Assembly (NCBI RefSeq): GCF_033807715.1 | Contig: NC_084601.1 | Location: forward strand, 13,429,690-13,493,689 | Direction: 5' to 3' | Origin: Cololabis saira | Lineage: Eukaryota; Chordata; Actinopteri; Beloniformes; Belonidae | DNA: 64,000 nt | Shown here: one piece after another, positions 15,001 to 28,839 of the stretch | Position numbering within the stretch: position 1 is the stretch's first letter | Layout: every line of letters starts with the position of its first letter | Program-made: the position numbers and the translations under genes | The notes under the pieces: generated by a model | Told to the model about the DNA's origin: nothing | The model's database searches: none | Seen by the model: the letters and a program-made list of their open reading frames with translations, nothing else

Positions 15001-18000
15001 GCACGTACCCGACTGTGGCATGGCGTTTGCCACGTTGGCCGCTGCAGAGCGATTACTCGTCCTTGGAGAACCTGTAGGCGCCCTGGTAGTGGTGTCCTGT
15101 CAACAACAACAGCCTCTTTCACACATATAGACACTGCAAGGGGGGGTTTAATCATGTTATGAGCAAAAATGAGTGCCAAGAGAAAAAAAAAAAAAAGAAA
15201 GGAAAGAGCACTCACCACTGGCCGTCCTGCTGTCACAGCGGGTTGTTTGGCAAGCAGTGTCTGCAAATTAGAGCACAATATCCACACTCACTCCAATTAG
15301 CACAAAAATAACATACCAAGGCCATCAAGCCAGATTTTATTTGTGGACCCACAAGCAGCAGACTAAATGGCATTAATGCAACTGCAATGTTTTCTCACCT
15401 GCAGCTTTAACAGAAACACTTGATCATCTTCAGCCTGAATTTCCTTCTCATGAACAATCTAGTGAGAGGAGTCAGATTTGCAAAAAACACATAGTTAAAA
15501 TTAAGTTGCATTCCATATTTCTTTGTTGTAATTCATCAGTTTTGCAAAAACACCATTACGCTTGTACGGGGTTTAGCCAAGTGCGATGGCTGTAAAGCTC
15601 ATAAAGCTCATTTAAAGTTCATACCACCTAATATTATGATTGATTCTTATATTCAATTCTATTTTCTGTCATTGCAAACAAATGGCACACATTTGGAATC
15701 AAATTGGCCTTTGAGTTGTACGGATTAATAAATAATTAATTCATAATTAATTTATTGGGCGATACCATTTTTACTGATAAACATTATCAGCAAATGACTG
15801 AAAATATCTAGCTGGTTAATAGGCACGTACGTCTGCCCTGTGTTGTTGAACACATAACACTGCCCCTTGTTCTATTCAATAATTTTAATTTTAAACTGTC
15901 TTATTATATGGAGAGAAAAAACAAGAAAAATCTTCCTTACATATCAACCAAAAAAAAAAAAACAGTGCAACATTAGCCATCAGCATAGAAAAACCCACGT
16001 TGGTCTGCCAGGCACTGGTGAGGGATTTATTTACTTGTGCTAGAACCACTGATAATAGAAGATATAGAGAGAAGAAACACCAGAAGAGAAATACCAGCAC
16101 TAAAATTTGCAGAGAGCAGAGCAGAGAAAATCTGCTTTGGCTCAGTGAGGAGAATCTGACTGAACTCTAGTATGAAAACCAACGCTTTTGTGATGTTTCC
16201 AGCATCCACCACAACAGGCTCAAGAGAGAGACAGGATGTGAGAAACTGTTTTCATGAACAACCAGGTATGGAAAACAGGTCTATTCAGTCATAACGCTTA
16301 ACAGCTCTAACTAGTTGATTAAGACTATGCAGATAAGTCAATGGTTGGATCTTGTGTGTGGTTCCTACTCACTTGTACAGTGTGAAACCACTGAAGCTTT
16401 AAAACAATTTACCACAAGACCAGCACGCCAGGTTGTGTGCACAATGCAACAACCCAACACCACTGAAAGCCATGTAGTCAAAACTTGGTTTCAAGTCAAG
16501 TTTGATATTATAGAAGCAGTAAAACTGGCTTGGAGAGCCTGGCTCTATGGGAGCACGTACCTTTCTGACTGGCGGTTTGACTATTACATCCTCGTAGCCG
16601 TCGTCTGCTTTCACTGTTTGGAAGTTCTCATGAAGTATGGCAATCTTCTTCTCATTGTCCCAGCCTGACGGACTGATAGAGGAAAGAGAGGGTTAGAAAA
16701 GCACATAGTCCCTAGAAGATGCAGTAAACAACCACTCTCGAGCTTACATGAAGACGGCATCTCTTTCTACTACTTGGGCGGGGCAGTGGAAGGGGAAGCC
16801 GTAAAGCCTGTGGACAAGATATTTGTATACGATGTCCAGGTTTTTCATCTCCTTCACTGATGTATAAAGTAGAGAGGCGCCGTCTGAATTGGTTGTCAAG
16901 GATCTCAAAAACAACATTATATAGATATATACTTTTTTTTAACCAGTGCAGCTAAAGATAAACTGATTCTGGTGAAGAATAACTGCAAGCAGCATGGAGA
17001 GGGACTACATTAGAGAACCCCGAATGTCACGGTTTCCACTCGGCACCGACTAGATAGAAAAACCTGCTCAAAGACAAACAATTTAAAGCAGTGACTGGCA
17101 ATCTGTTTATTGAGCTTGCAGCGCAGCAAAGCAACGGTTCAGTGTCTAAACTACCGCATCAATAATGCATCAGGAACGCATGTTTACTTCGTTTGATCAG
17201 AGGAGACTTGGAGGGGAGTTCACCTAAATGCACAGTTGTTTCCCCGGCCTTGATCACTAGAGCTGAAGGTTCGGGGAGTACACGCGACAATGTACCTGGT
17301 TAGAAAATGACATCTACATCTACAACCTGCAAAATAAGGCACAGTTCTTGCAGTTCTTTTTAACTGCATTCTTTAGGTCATGCAAAGTTCGTATTTCCAC
17401 CAGTGTCTGGGGAGCAATATTATGTTACTTCAAGGATACACTGTAGACAGAAACGTCTGATGTGGGACTGGATGAAGTCCAGGTGTTCGTCTCTGTAGTC
17501 GTGCTCCTTCTCCAGTGTGCTGATGGCATCGCACTGATAAGAGAAGCAGGTGTCAGAACTCAAGGGGGCATTTGTAAGCTAATGCGGTAAATAAACATAC
17601 ACACACAGACGTTTTGACATTGCAGTAAAAGTCAAATACGAGAACACACCTTAGTGCAGACCACCACCACTGGTATTCCCAGATTGTGCGTTAGTGTATT
17701 GTCTCCTAATGGCAGCAGCACGCCCTCCTCCTCTTCACTTCTCCTCTGCGGCGTGCCATCCTCTCCACTGCCTGGCTCTGTGTACTCCTGAAACTGTTTA
17801 ACGACTGCAGAAGAAAAACAAGATTGAAATAAAACATATAAATGTTTTGGTAAAAATATCAAAGAGTCACAGCTCCCTATCTAACTATGACTTTACAGCC
17901 TTGTTCATAGCATTCAGTTCTAGGGAGTGGATTAAGTAGCTCAACTCCACAGGTTCCACAGGTTGTGTCTCATTGGAGATCAGTGTGTAGGTTTGCATGT

Positions 18001-21000
18001 CAATTACACTCAATGACTCTTAAAACATGTCATAACCCTAGAAGAGCGCTCACACAAACACATACCTTAAAATAAATACCCGACAGGCAGTTTTATTTTT
18101 TAACACACTTCCCTTTCTTCTGTTCGGACTGTTGGTCTCTGGGTCTCTCTTTTTTTCCAAAAGTTATCGGTTGAACTGGCCCAGGTTGTTAAAAAAAAAA
18201 AAAATACACTCAGAAATGCTGCAGTAATGTAACAACCAGCCAATGGCTAAACGGTGAGCTAAAAATTGATGCAGCACTGAGTGGCAAAAAAATTAGATTT
18301 CCAGCTTCTGGCAAAAAAACAAAAGTAAAAACATTAAATGTATAGGGCACGATACTAATATATATATATATATACACACACCCAAAAAAAATGAAAAACA
18401 ATGCACACATGTGGTGCACTATGTAGTCCGCACAATTATCAGTGAATAAATGCGACAGCACTACAAAATAGCAGTCATACCATGTAATGCACTATGTAAG
18501 TAAGGTTTAATTTTGGACACAGCCCCAGTCTGAATTAAAAGATCCCTTCTGTTCAACCTCAGTTTAGCGCTGAATATGGTGCAAGTGTAAAAGACAACAC
18601 TGAGGACATTCGCTGAAATGTGCACCAAGATGAAGGAAAAAAGAAAGAAACAGAAGTGCAAAGAAGAGATCGAAACCAGAGCTTCCTTGACAACCAGCTG
18701 TGCTTTGAAACAGAGGGCCATAATAATGGGTATGACACTGTATTGCAGGCCACTATTACAACAAATATAACTCTGAGCTTTTATCCATGAGCTCAAGTTG
18801 AGAAAGGTAGGAAATTATCAGGATACATTAGAACATGGTGGTGGGTGTTGAGGAGCCTGCTTTTGTTACTTCTGTTAAATATAAAAACTGTGAAGACTTG
18901 TTTAACTTATCATGCTGTGTTTCTCCAACAACAATGCTTTGCATATGTAGTCAGTCATGGAGGACATTTTGGTAAATAAACGTTAGAAATTTTAATTTAG
19001 GGTAGTCACTTCTGAGACCTAAATATCTACATTCTTACTGTTTTCATAATATACTCACCTATAAACCAAACCCTCTGGAAGGTTTGACTTATGTTTTTAT
19101 TTACTTATTTATTATTTTTAAACTAGCTGTCTAAGAGATCTGCAGGACTTACTTCTGTGTTCCATCTCCCGCAGCTTTTCCGGGGCAATTCGGAGTTTGT
19201 CGATGTGTTCCCTAGCAACAGCTGCCCACTTCTGGAGAGAGTCCAGGGCGTTCCAAGGCCGTGACATGTCAACTGTTATGAGCAGCAACGTGTTTTCAAT
19301 AGAGTCCAGGGGAATGGCTACTCCCTGCAGACCTTTGTGGTAAAGGTCTCCATCCAACACCCATGCATTACATCTAGTTTGGTCTAAATATACAAAAACA
19401 CACAAAATAGCGGAAGATTAATGTACACATTGACAATCTACTTCCATAGTAGTGATGAGTAGTGCTATATATGCTATTACCATCAACGTCATCATCGTGG
19501 ACATTGAAATAGAGATATTCCAGACCACGCCCTTTCATGAACTCTTCAATCCCTTGCAGCTTTGCAACCAATGTGGTCTTCCCAGAGCCCACCTCACCTT
19601 GAGACAGAAAAATCAAGACAGTGACAGAATAAGTACAAGTCAATCACAACATTCTTTTTACATGTCATATGAGCATACTGAGACCTGAAGGATTCGCCAC
19701 TATTAACTTTTAAAACACAAGCATCACTGTCAGAGGAGTGCATAAATAGCTAAGAAACACTTATTTACTAAGGTTAGTAAATAAGGTACCCCCTGCACAT
19801 GCTGCATACTTCTCAAAATTAGAGCTGCACAAACATACCAGTTAACATGGTCCCTTAAAATGACTTGTTTTGTTTAATCAACAATGCAAAACACAATAAT
19901 ATTAAGTTTGTTACATAAAAAATGTGTTATTTACAACTGAATAACCAGAGCTCATAAATAAATAAATATTAAAAAATAAATATACACTTTCCCTAGACAT
20001 TACTTGAAAATTTGAGTGCATGAAATTGTTGGAAAACTTAAATGCCTAAAAATGAAAAACAAATGATTAAATTGTTGCAACTCTAGAATTTGTACACCTA
20101 AAATAAATCCTTTGACTGGTGGCGCAGAAAACGCCCCTCTAGTCGAGGGAATACCCCAGAAATAATATACTGTTAATCTGCACATATCTAGGCATTGTTT
20201 CCAATGTGAAAGCTGATATTATGACATTGTCTCTTTGAAAGTGCAATAACCTTTGCCCGCTAAATACCTCACGTATTTTTGCACATGTAAATATTATCCG
20301 TTTTTTTTGTGTTTACTATTTTTTTTCTTGTACATTCCTCATTTTTCTACATTTTATATTGCTCTTTTTTATTATTTAGCTATTTATTGGTTATTTCTAT
20401 TTACATTTTTTGTATAAACCGTTGAGCGTGTGTGTGTTTGGCTGCTGCACGATTGAATTTCTCCTCTGGGAGATCAATAAAGTCTTCTATTCTATTCTAT
20501 TCTATTCTGTTATAGCAGCCAGTGTTAAAAGGTCAAGTCTACATCCATTCCATTCCTGTCCTGGTGCCATATTAACCTGAGCCGACAGGGGGGCTGAATG
20601 CACCGGAGCAGAGCTCGCTGATGTTGCCATGGACAGCATAATAACAAGCGGATGGCTCCACAGCAGCATTGGTAACTCGCTGGCTGATTAGCCGGAATGG
20701 GCAGCAGACAGCGGATTATCTAAAGGCGGATGTATGGATAGTGTTTTGTGCGTGTGCGTGGCCATCAGCAGCCCTGCAGAGCCGCCCTCGTATAAAGACA
20801 AATCACAGCCCGGTGGTCCTTTTATTGTCCTCCCAGAGCTGGGATCACCGTATGCTAGAATGACTTGCAGGGTTTTCAGAGCTGAGCAGGTCGCTCTCAC
20901 AAGATGATGCATTGTTGTGCATGAGTGCATGCATCAGGGCAGAAATCCACCTGTCCCTGTGATCTGCAGCTCCAGCTGGAGACCCCACCACACAAGCACA

Positions 21001-21598
21001 GTCGGCCCACAGCCAGCCAGACTCTTCTTTATTAAACGTGTCCGCTAGGATGATCAACAGATCAACAGGGAGGCTGCAGAAACCAGATACCCACCCATGA
21101 CCAGGACATTCCTCCCCGACGGTAGCTTGGATCTTGAATGGGTTGACACTTCACTCAGGATGGTGGACCTGCAGACAGAGACGCCCCGTTACTACACAGT
21201 CTCAGTCTCGGTGCTAGTCCATCCACACACACAAAAACACTGGCGGACAGAAAGCGGCTAAGGCAGAGCTAAAGCCTAACGACGTGCGTAGCCTACGGCG
21301 TAGGGTACGCGGCGACGCGCACCGTACGCCGTAGCCTCTGCGTTGGTGTGACGCGGGACCATAAATCAGCGTTGGGAGCCGCCGTGTCACCAGTGTGCTA
21401 GCCTGGCTAGCAGCGTAGCTGTCAAACCATCCCAGTCCCCGAAACCTCCGCCCTGGCTGCAAACCCCGCCAACCCAGCCCTCCGGCCCCCATCAACCCAC
21501 CACAGGTCCTGGCCGTCATCCTCCTCCAGGTGGGGGTTGTCCGCGGAGCTCTTGGGTCCAGTGGAGGATAATAATGCACTCCTCCCTGAAGTCGCCAT
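12071..21598 (-). CDS. dync1li1: Cytoplasmic dynein 1 light intermediate chain, complete
   Basis: Dynein subunit that binds the heavy chain through a GTPase-like fold and cargo adaptors through its C-terminal tail. Thirteen exons, minus strand: 21501-21598, 21095-21168, 19481-19597, 19153-19383, 17650-17804, 17440-17533, 16748-16883, 16561-16672, 15399-15458, 15216-15260, 15009-15096, 14810-14929 and 12071-12189. These total 1449 nt, 482 aa, with all phases closing. The Walker A P-loop GEVGSGKT is at 58-65 and a G4-like TKCD at 224-227. [22 protein letters not shown] and [20 protein letters not shown] are family hallmarks. The adaptor-binding helix [13 protein letters not shown] is at 407-419. 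ANFF and the MATSGR start fit LIC1 better than LIC2 (ASFF); LPLGDN is LIC2-like. The frame is open 5' of MATSG to an ATG at 21766; MATSG was chosen by family length and Kozak context. Confidence 0.95.
20270..20512 (+). mobile_element. LINE 3' tail with (TTCTA)n end
   Basis: AT-rich stretch ending GAATTTCTCCTCTGGGAGAT, then CAATAAAGTCTTC and a short (TATTC)n array at about 20490-20511. This 'GGGATCAATAAAGT + microsatellite' ending is characteristic of 3' ends of fish non-LTR retrotransposons. No coding part remains. It lies in dynein LIC intron 2. Confidence 0.6.
21262..21375. mobile_element. GC-rich palindromic MITE, copy 3
   Basis: Same family as copies at 5.4, 6.4 and 25.1 kb. Inverted GCCTACGGCGTAGGGTACG/CGTACGCCGTAGCCTCTGCG blocks are followed by GACGCGGGACCATAAATCAG. 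It lies in the 332-bp first intron of the dynein LIC gene, about 125 bp from exon 1. Confidence 0.65.
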
Positions 21599-21756
21599 CT
21601 TCGCAGGGCTGGTAAACCTGACGGGGCGCCCGGATGTAGAGTAGCGACGGACGGAGATGCTGCTGACGGCACGGCGGCGCGGCCAGGCAGGACCAGGCAC
21701 GGCCGCCGGGGCGTGGTCCTCAACAAAGACACCCAGGATGACTTCATAGGTACACA

Positions 21757-21760
<4 letters not shown>
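21599..21760 (-). promoter_or_regulatory. dync1li1: CpG-rich 5' UTR/promoter of the dynein LIC gene
   Basis: GC-rich sequence directly upstream of the start codon. The start lies in a YY1-like GAAGATGGCGAC. No TATA box is evident. To the right it ends abruptly at the AT-rich duplicated LINE-tail unit beginning near 21757. Confidence 0.5.
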
Positions 21761-22258
<498 letters not shown>

Positions 22259-22259
22259 A

Positions 22260-22950
22260 CAGTACTCAAGTTGTAAAAAACAATCAGGGGGGATGGTGGA
22301 TTTTATCACATGGGGACAGATAATTTGTGCTGAGTACAAATAATATAATATATTACAAATAATAGCAGTGACCAAAACACCTGCAGAAATACTGCAGGAA
22401 TGACATAGCAGCAGTTAAATGCAGCCTTCTGTAAGCTTTAAATATCCACTGGGCTTACATCTAATACATCAAAACACAAAAATAAAAAACACTTTTCTGA
22501 ACTTATCAATATGCCTATGTCCTTCACAGGATAAGTAAAATGGATCACTGCAAAAACTCAAAATCTTAACAAGAATATTTGTCTTATTTCTAGTTAAAAT
22601 GTCTCATTTTAGTAAAAAAAAATCTCATTACACTTAAAACAAGACTCATCACTGGAAAAAACAACAAATTCAAGTACAAAAATCTGCCAGTGGAACAAGA
22701 TTGTTTTGCTTGTAATGATAAGATAAATCTTGTCCAACTGGCAGATTTTTCTACTTATTTCAAGTGAAAATGTTCTTGAAACAGGTGAAAATTGTCAAAT
22801 AAGTTATTTTTCTGGTGTTATTTTTCTGGTGATGTTTCTAAATGTTGAAATAGCAGTAAAACCACATTCATTGATGAAATGACATAAGGGATGGAAAGGG
22901 GGGGTGGCAGTTTTTACAGGGGGGATGATTTGGACCGTTTTTATTTCAGG
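22260..22950. mobile_element. Element B, second copy, right end missing
   Basis: Left TIR CAGTACTCAAG (one change from the copy at 8475). The interior matches that copy, including the CTGCCAGTGGAACAAG inverted pair. It stops at TTATTTCAGG, so the last ~36 bp and the right TIR are absent. Unit A lies on both sides. Confidence 0.8.
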
Positions 22951-24029
22951 GGCTATAAACATACTCACTAGATCACACAGGAGACAAGTAGACTGAAAAC
23001 TCATCTCTTTGGTCTGGCTTTTTTTTTTTTTAAGATTCTTTTTATTGGAAGTAGTTTCACGAAATAGAACAGTAGTACAGCAATATAACAGGAAATACTT
23101 CCCTCCTTCCTTTTTTCCCCGCTTTTCTTTATCCCTCCCACATTCCCATCCCCACAACCGCACTCACAACAAACCCATCGACAAAAAAAAACAACCAAGT
23201 ATAAAGAGGAAAAAAAAAAAACAAAAAAAAACAACAACAACAAACAAACAAACAAAAAAAAAAAAAAAAAAAAAACAACAAATAAAAAATAAAAAAAAAC
23301 GAGGGGAGGGGGGGCTCAGTCAGCACATCAACCTAGAGATGTCAAAGACTCGATATGACCTAGCAGAGGTCTCCAGGTCCTCTCAAATGAATCTAAGGAA
23401 CCCTTGAGGGCAAACCTAAGCTTCTCAAGACTCATTACCAGTAGAATTTCTTCCACCCACCTACTATGAGATGGAGGGTGCGAGTGTTTCCATTTAAGGA
23501 GTATAAGGCGTCTGGCTAACAGGGTGGTGAAGGCAAGGACATTCTTTAAGACTCTAGAAGTCAAAGGCTGTAGGGGGGCCCCAAACAAAGCTAAGAGCGG
23601 GTCAGGAGAGATGGTTGTGTTATATGCTGTGCTAAGAGTTTTAAAGATTTCCAACCAGAATGTGGCAAGCCTGGGACAGGACCAGAACATATGAGAATTT
23701 TGGTCTGGCTTTTATGTGGCATCAAATCTTATAGTATTATTCTGAGGTATTTGTTTTATTTATTTATCTATTTCTTGTAATGTTTTTATTATTATTATAT
23801 TTTATTGTTGTAGACTGGTTTTTTTTTTTTTAGCCTTAATTCTTGAACTTTTATCATTATTTCATTTTAATTAACTATATTGTATGTCAGTGTGCATTGG
23901 TCTCCCAGTTTTTATTTTTGTATTTATTATGCTTATTTTTCAGTCAAAATGTTAAGCACTTTGAATTTCATGTACCTGGATGAAAGGTGCTATACAAATA
24001 AAATTTGATTGATTGATGATTGAAGTATG
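22949..24029 (+). mobile_element. L2-type LINE 3' tail, unit A copy 2 (split by an L1)
   Basis: Repeat of 21757-22112, in two pieces (22949-23022 and 23699-24029) separated by an L1/Tx1-like insertion. It ends with the same GATTGATTGATGATTGAAGT and is again followed by a long (TA)n tract at 24066-24182. Confidence 0.8.
23023..23698 (-). mobile_element. 5'-truncated L1/Tx1-like LINE, insertion 1
   Basis: Minus-strand insertion with poly-A (poly-T on plus) at 23021-23032 and a 15-bp target duplication TTTGGTCTGGCTTTT at 23008-23022 and 23699-23713. The coding remnant 23328-23690 (minus) holds the reverse-transcriptase C-terminus: MFWSCPRLATFWLEIF, then FTTLLARRLILLKWK, the zinc-finger-RVT tail typical of fish L1/Tx1 elements. 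An A-rich simple tract (23183-23300) lies in the 3' UTR. Only the last ~0.7 kb of the element was inserted. Confidence 0.85.
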
Positions 24030-24058
24030 TCATATGTACATACATATATATGTGTATG

Positions 24059-24186
<128 letters not shown>

Positions 24187-24473
24187 CACCTTATAATACT
24201 ATCAATAATGATAATAATACAGGGTAAGAAATCAGAAAGGTAAGTTTAATTATATTTCTCTGCAAATTTGTATCCATTCACTTTTAAAGGGACTAGTAAG
24301 ACAGTATGATGGCACAGCCATCATATAATATAATATACTCATAACATGAATAAAGGTTAAATGAAAAATAAAAACATAATGGGTTGTACAGGGATAGTGC
24401 CTTATATTTTGGCAGATGTATTAGAATGAATAATTACACTTTCTTTGTGAAATTTCAAATGTGCGTGTATAAA

Positions 24474-24662
<189 letters not shown>

Positions 24663-25105
24663 GCCTTCTGAAAGATTGTCTTGATTTGTGAATGAAATGG
24701 CATCTAGTCTAAGCCCATAAGGAGATAAAGCTCTAATTCCATGTAGGATTTGCATGCACTTCAGATTGACAAGGGTGTATAAACTGTTCATCAAAGTAAA
24801 AAAAATAATAAAATCAAATCATTACTTTTAAACTATATCCAAACTCCAGCAGCCTGTGGGTTAGTGGATTCGAGTTAACAGGAGAAATCACCTGGCACAT
24901 TAAACCAGTATTAAAGCTATTCAAATTGATATTTTTATTTATTTATTTCAGTAGCAAAATCCCATCACGCAAAGTTGCAAGACATTGTGAATGAATCCAA
25001 GCTGAGGAATTTGCCGAGGACACGGCGTGGGCTTCAGTTGCCAAGCGGTCTCAGGTGTGCGGTCGCTGCTTATTATAAACCCACTGAAGCGCGTCGCAGC
25101 CAATC

Positions 25106-25222
25106 AAAGCTGAAGGCTGATTTATGGTCCCGCGTTACACAGACGCAGAGCCTACGCCGTTCTCTCGTACCCTACGGCGTAGGCTCTGCGTCGATTTAAC
25201 GCAGAACCATAATTCAGGCTTT
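25106..25222. mobile_element. GC-rich palindromic MITE, copy 4 (best preserved)
   Basis: The left half GCTGATTTATGGTCCCGCG...GACGCAGAGCCTACGCCG is mirrored by CGGCGTAGGCTCTGCGTCGA...GCAGAACCATAATTCAGGCTTT. The two halves form near-perfect ~50-bp arms. The right terminus was the target of an L1-like insertion that duplicated 14 bp of it. Confidence 0.75.
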
Positions 25223-26011
25223 TTTTTTTTTTTTTTTTTTTTATTGAACAGAATTTTTTAAACAAGAAAAACTACTAGTAGAGGAAATATAAGAAAAAAA
25301 GAACATCCAGGAGGTCTTAGGAACAAGAGACATATAAACAAAAATAAGAGACAAGTAAAGTCAATACAAAGGAACTGTAAGGCATTTCAAAGCAAGTAGC
25401 ATCAACATTTCGGAAAGAGACTTAAAATAAAAGATACTTTGATATATCGGTTACTAATTTTTTTGCAGTTATTTGACTTAATATTTTTTAAAGAAAGAAA
25501 AAAACTTTTGAAATCATTTATAAAAAAATGGAAAGAGGGCTTCATTTTTCTCCACTTACAACAGTGTATGTGGTATTTAGCCAGTAAGAGAATGACATTA
25601 ACTAAGAAGGACAGCGATTTGTCAATAGTATCTATATAAAAAATAATGTTAACGATTTCTAAATTCGGAATGTCATTCATTTTTAAAGATAGCCAATTTC
25701 TAATTTCTTGCCAAAACATTTTTGAGACAGGACACAATAAAAGTGATTCTTCCGATTCATTGCAAAAAGCGCAGGGGTCAACTTCAAATTTAAATCTATG
25801 TCTCAAAAATTCAGCAGTTGGATAAATGTTATTAATCAATTTAAAATGAGTTTCCTTGACTTTGGGGGGAATGGGCCATTTGATATAGTTTGAGTGGGCT
25901 TTTTCTAATGTAGACACACTTAAAGACTGTGAAGTGTCAGAATAAAACCCTCTGTGATAGTCGTTAAATGATCTCGACTTAAAGACAGCACTTATAAACT
26001 TGTTGTTATAT
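25223..26011 (-). mobile_element. 5'-truncated L1/Tx1-like LINE, insertion 2
   Basis: Poly-T on plus (25220-25241) marks a minus-strand retroinsertion. The target duplication ATAATTCAGGCTTT is at 25209-25222 and 26012-26025, inside a MITE end. The coding remnant (25402-25917, open further 5') has the RVT-zinc-finger region: IPPKVKETHFKLINNIYPT, then CAFCNESEESLLLCP and FW. It is the C-terminal part of ORF2 and is nearly intact, suggesting a fairly recent event. It sits just left of the putative cpne4 promoter. Confidence 0.85.
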
Positions 26012-26049
26012 ATAATTCAGGCTTTAGAACCTAGAAAATGAGTTTTCCC

Positions 26050-26465
26050 CGTAAAGGCGCAGGTACGCCGTCGCAACCACTAGATGGCGCACAAACGCTT
26101 TGGTGGTGGCGCGGTGCTTCCAGCGGCACGGTGCGCTCTCTGCGGCCCCCGATGGAGCCGGCGGATTACAAACTCCAGTTAAGTGGCGCACTGTCCTCCT
26201 CCTCCCAATCTTTCACCCAGAGTAAGCCCAGGCGTGCGGAGCGCATCCTCGCCGCGCTGCAGCTGCGGGACCATCCGGCCCTGCTCACCTGTCAGCGCAC
26301 AAACTGCTGGAGCTCTGCAGAGGTGGGGGGTTTGGCGGGCGGGGAGCATACAGGCTATAGATATCGGTGAGATGGGTCCAAGAGCCGCTGAGGCATTCGT
26401 GATTGTCAAGTGAACGGCGGCGAAGTTCCTCGGCTCCTCTCGGATCTTTTTTCCAGGACGCCTAG
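26050..26465 (+). promoter_or_regulatory. cpne4: Probable cpne4 promoter and noncoding first exon
   Basis: CpG-rich island in AT-rich surroundings, upstream of and on the same strand as the copine gene. It ends in a strong donor CCTAG|GTGAGT (exon end 26465). Another donor-like GGTGAGAT lies at 26366. It contains an upstream ORF from the ATG at 26152 to 26370 (MEPADYKLQ..., 72 codons plus stop) that does not reach the main start. Exon status is inferred from position, CpG content and donor quality. Confidence 0.5.
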
Positions 26466-28839
26466 GTGAGTTTTTTTTTGTTTTTTTGTTTTCTTTGCAA
26501 GAGATCTGAGCAGCATGGATGGTGCATGAGGAGTGATAGACTGTTATCTGCCCTGGACAGTTTCTTATGCTCTTACAAGCGCTTCACATAGCCCAAAATG
26601 TGAATATGCAAATAAATAAAGGCCTGAGGGAGATCTTTTTTTTCTTCTTTTTTTAATTTTGATCATCATTGTTTGGCTGCTTGTGGACTTTGTAAGTGTT
26701 TTTTGGAGACGAACCAAACCAGAATACTACCAATTTTCTTATCAGAAGCAGTATTTCAAAGAAATCCACACAGACTTTAAATATTCTGTCTTAGATAGGC
26801 TACTGTAAAAAAAAAAAAAAGGTGTGCAGTACTCCGAAAGTGTTTGCTTTTATTCCACCCCCCTGTAAATATATGAAACAAGAGCCATAATTCTTCATGC
26901 ATCTTCTCTTGTCTCTTTTCCTCTGTGCTCTACATCATTCTTTCTCACTTACCTGCCTTTCCACAGTTCTTTCTCTGATCTAGTTAATCCCTCTGTGTTC
27001 TCTTAACTCCTCACTTTTCATCCTTCAATGTCAACTCTAACAACATTCAAAGTGCCCCAGACAGCTTCACTTAAACATTCTTTATTTTCTCAGTTCTGGT
27101 CACCTTTTCCCGGTCTAGTGATTCAATACCAAATTTTCTTTAAATAGTTCAGGGAAAAAAGCCACTTGCCTCCTCAGGATGAAGTGCATGTAAAGTTGCG
27201 GTATGTTACTCCTGTCTGTCTGATAATCAATATGTGACCAAGCAATTACAGCAGGTATTCATGGACCGTCCCGTGCCTGAGTCTTAATGCCGAATCTGTC
27301 ACAGTCAGTGCTGCACAAATCTGAAGGTGAATGGTCACATCTGGAAATACCCATGTCCCACAGAGTCAAGGGTCACTGCAATTGAGTTGTCGTGATTGCT
27401 CCAATGTGCAGAAGACAAGCTGAGAGAGCTGTGGAATGATTCTGTCAGCGCTCAGCAATCAGCCATCGCTATTGTGGCCTTTATTTGAGGATTGATGGAA
27501 AAAAAAGAAACAACTCAGGCTCACTTTGAGTTACAGTATGTGCTTATATGTTTGAGAGTATTTTTCAAGGTTCAAGTTTTATTGCAATATCCAGATAACG
27601 CTAGTAATTCACTTCTTGAACGGAGGTTAAATGCTTTACATGTAATACATAATAAGATTATGTGTGACCCTGTTGTGTGCTGACGGAAAGCACAAAATGC
27701 AGAGAAACGTACTAAATATAAACATTTGAGGAACAAATGTTTTGTATTGTTGTATTAATATCCAGTATTGTTGCTCTGTGCTGTACAATGGTGTTGTACT
27801 TTTTTGCCAACAAGACCCCCGTAGATTAGTATTAAGGTGCACACATTTCAAGCCAGTTGGGAATTTTTGCAAACCCCTTACACAACAATTAATTGTCACC
27901 TTCAGTAATGCGTGGCATATGTGACAGCTGATGCTTTGCTGAACTGCATGAGCAGCGTCTGCGCACAGCAGCTCTGGTTTTAGAAAAGCTTCCACATCTC
28001 CCATACTATCGGTGTCATCTGCTGTCAACCGGAACAGACAGACATCTGCTGCTCCCCGCACACGGACACACACTCCCTCTCACACACACACTCTCACACA
28101 GTCAAACACTCTTCCTGGCAAAGGGGCCACAGTCGGAAATGCAAGTAACTCCTTGCCACTCCCACGCGGGTCTGTTGTCTGTCATACACCTGCCATGTGG
28201 CTGTGGCCGAGTCCACGTCCATCTGTATACAGCCCACTTCGCTTTGCTCAGCTAAAAATAATCACACACACACATCTACAACATGAATTATGGAGGAAGA
28301 GAGAGAGAGATAGTGAGAGGCATTCAGGTCAGAGTCAGACCCAATTCCAAGAGCTTCAGTCCCTAAGGGTGCAACTATACTAGACCACTGCATGAATATT
28401 CAGTTGGTACCATCTAGAACATCAGACCCATGGTTATCCTTCACCGTGGCCTAACTGGAACTGAAGACACCCGAATGGACACCTCTATACATCATATGTG
28501 TAATTAGTCTTCAAATGTATGGTCCCAGTATTCCAAGATATATGGTAGTATTTTCAACATAGAAATACTTTTAAAGCTTGCCTCATTAAACGTATTATTA
28601 CTTTAAGTCGGCAGCTGTATATTTTCTAAGTTACTTTTGGTATCTTCTATTAAACATCAGTCTGCGGTGGGATAGGCTCTTGCCCTAGATACAGCCCCAT
28701 AAGTGTTAAAAACAGGCTCATCAACACCTCTACACACCACTAATTAACACTTTGTCATTTTTACACCCATAGATTATGTGTGACTTTAATCGATTTACCA
28801 CTTCTTGTGAGCTTAGGTGCGTGAGAGTTCAGATCCCTT

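Noticed and set aside
21214..21747. 177-codon minus-strand frame across the dynein LIC 5' region
   Set aside because: Wrong frame relative to exon 1 and runs through a MITE; composition-driven.
23009..23407. 132-codon K-rich plus-strand frame
   Set aside because: Antisense translation of the A-rich 3' region of a minus-strand L1-like insertion.
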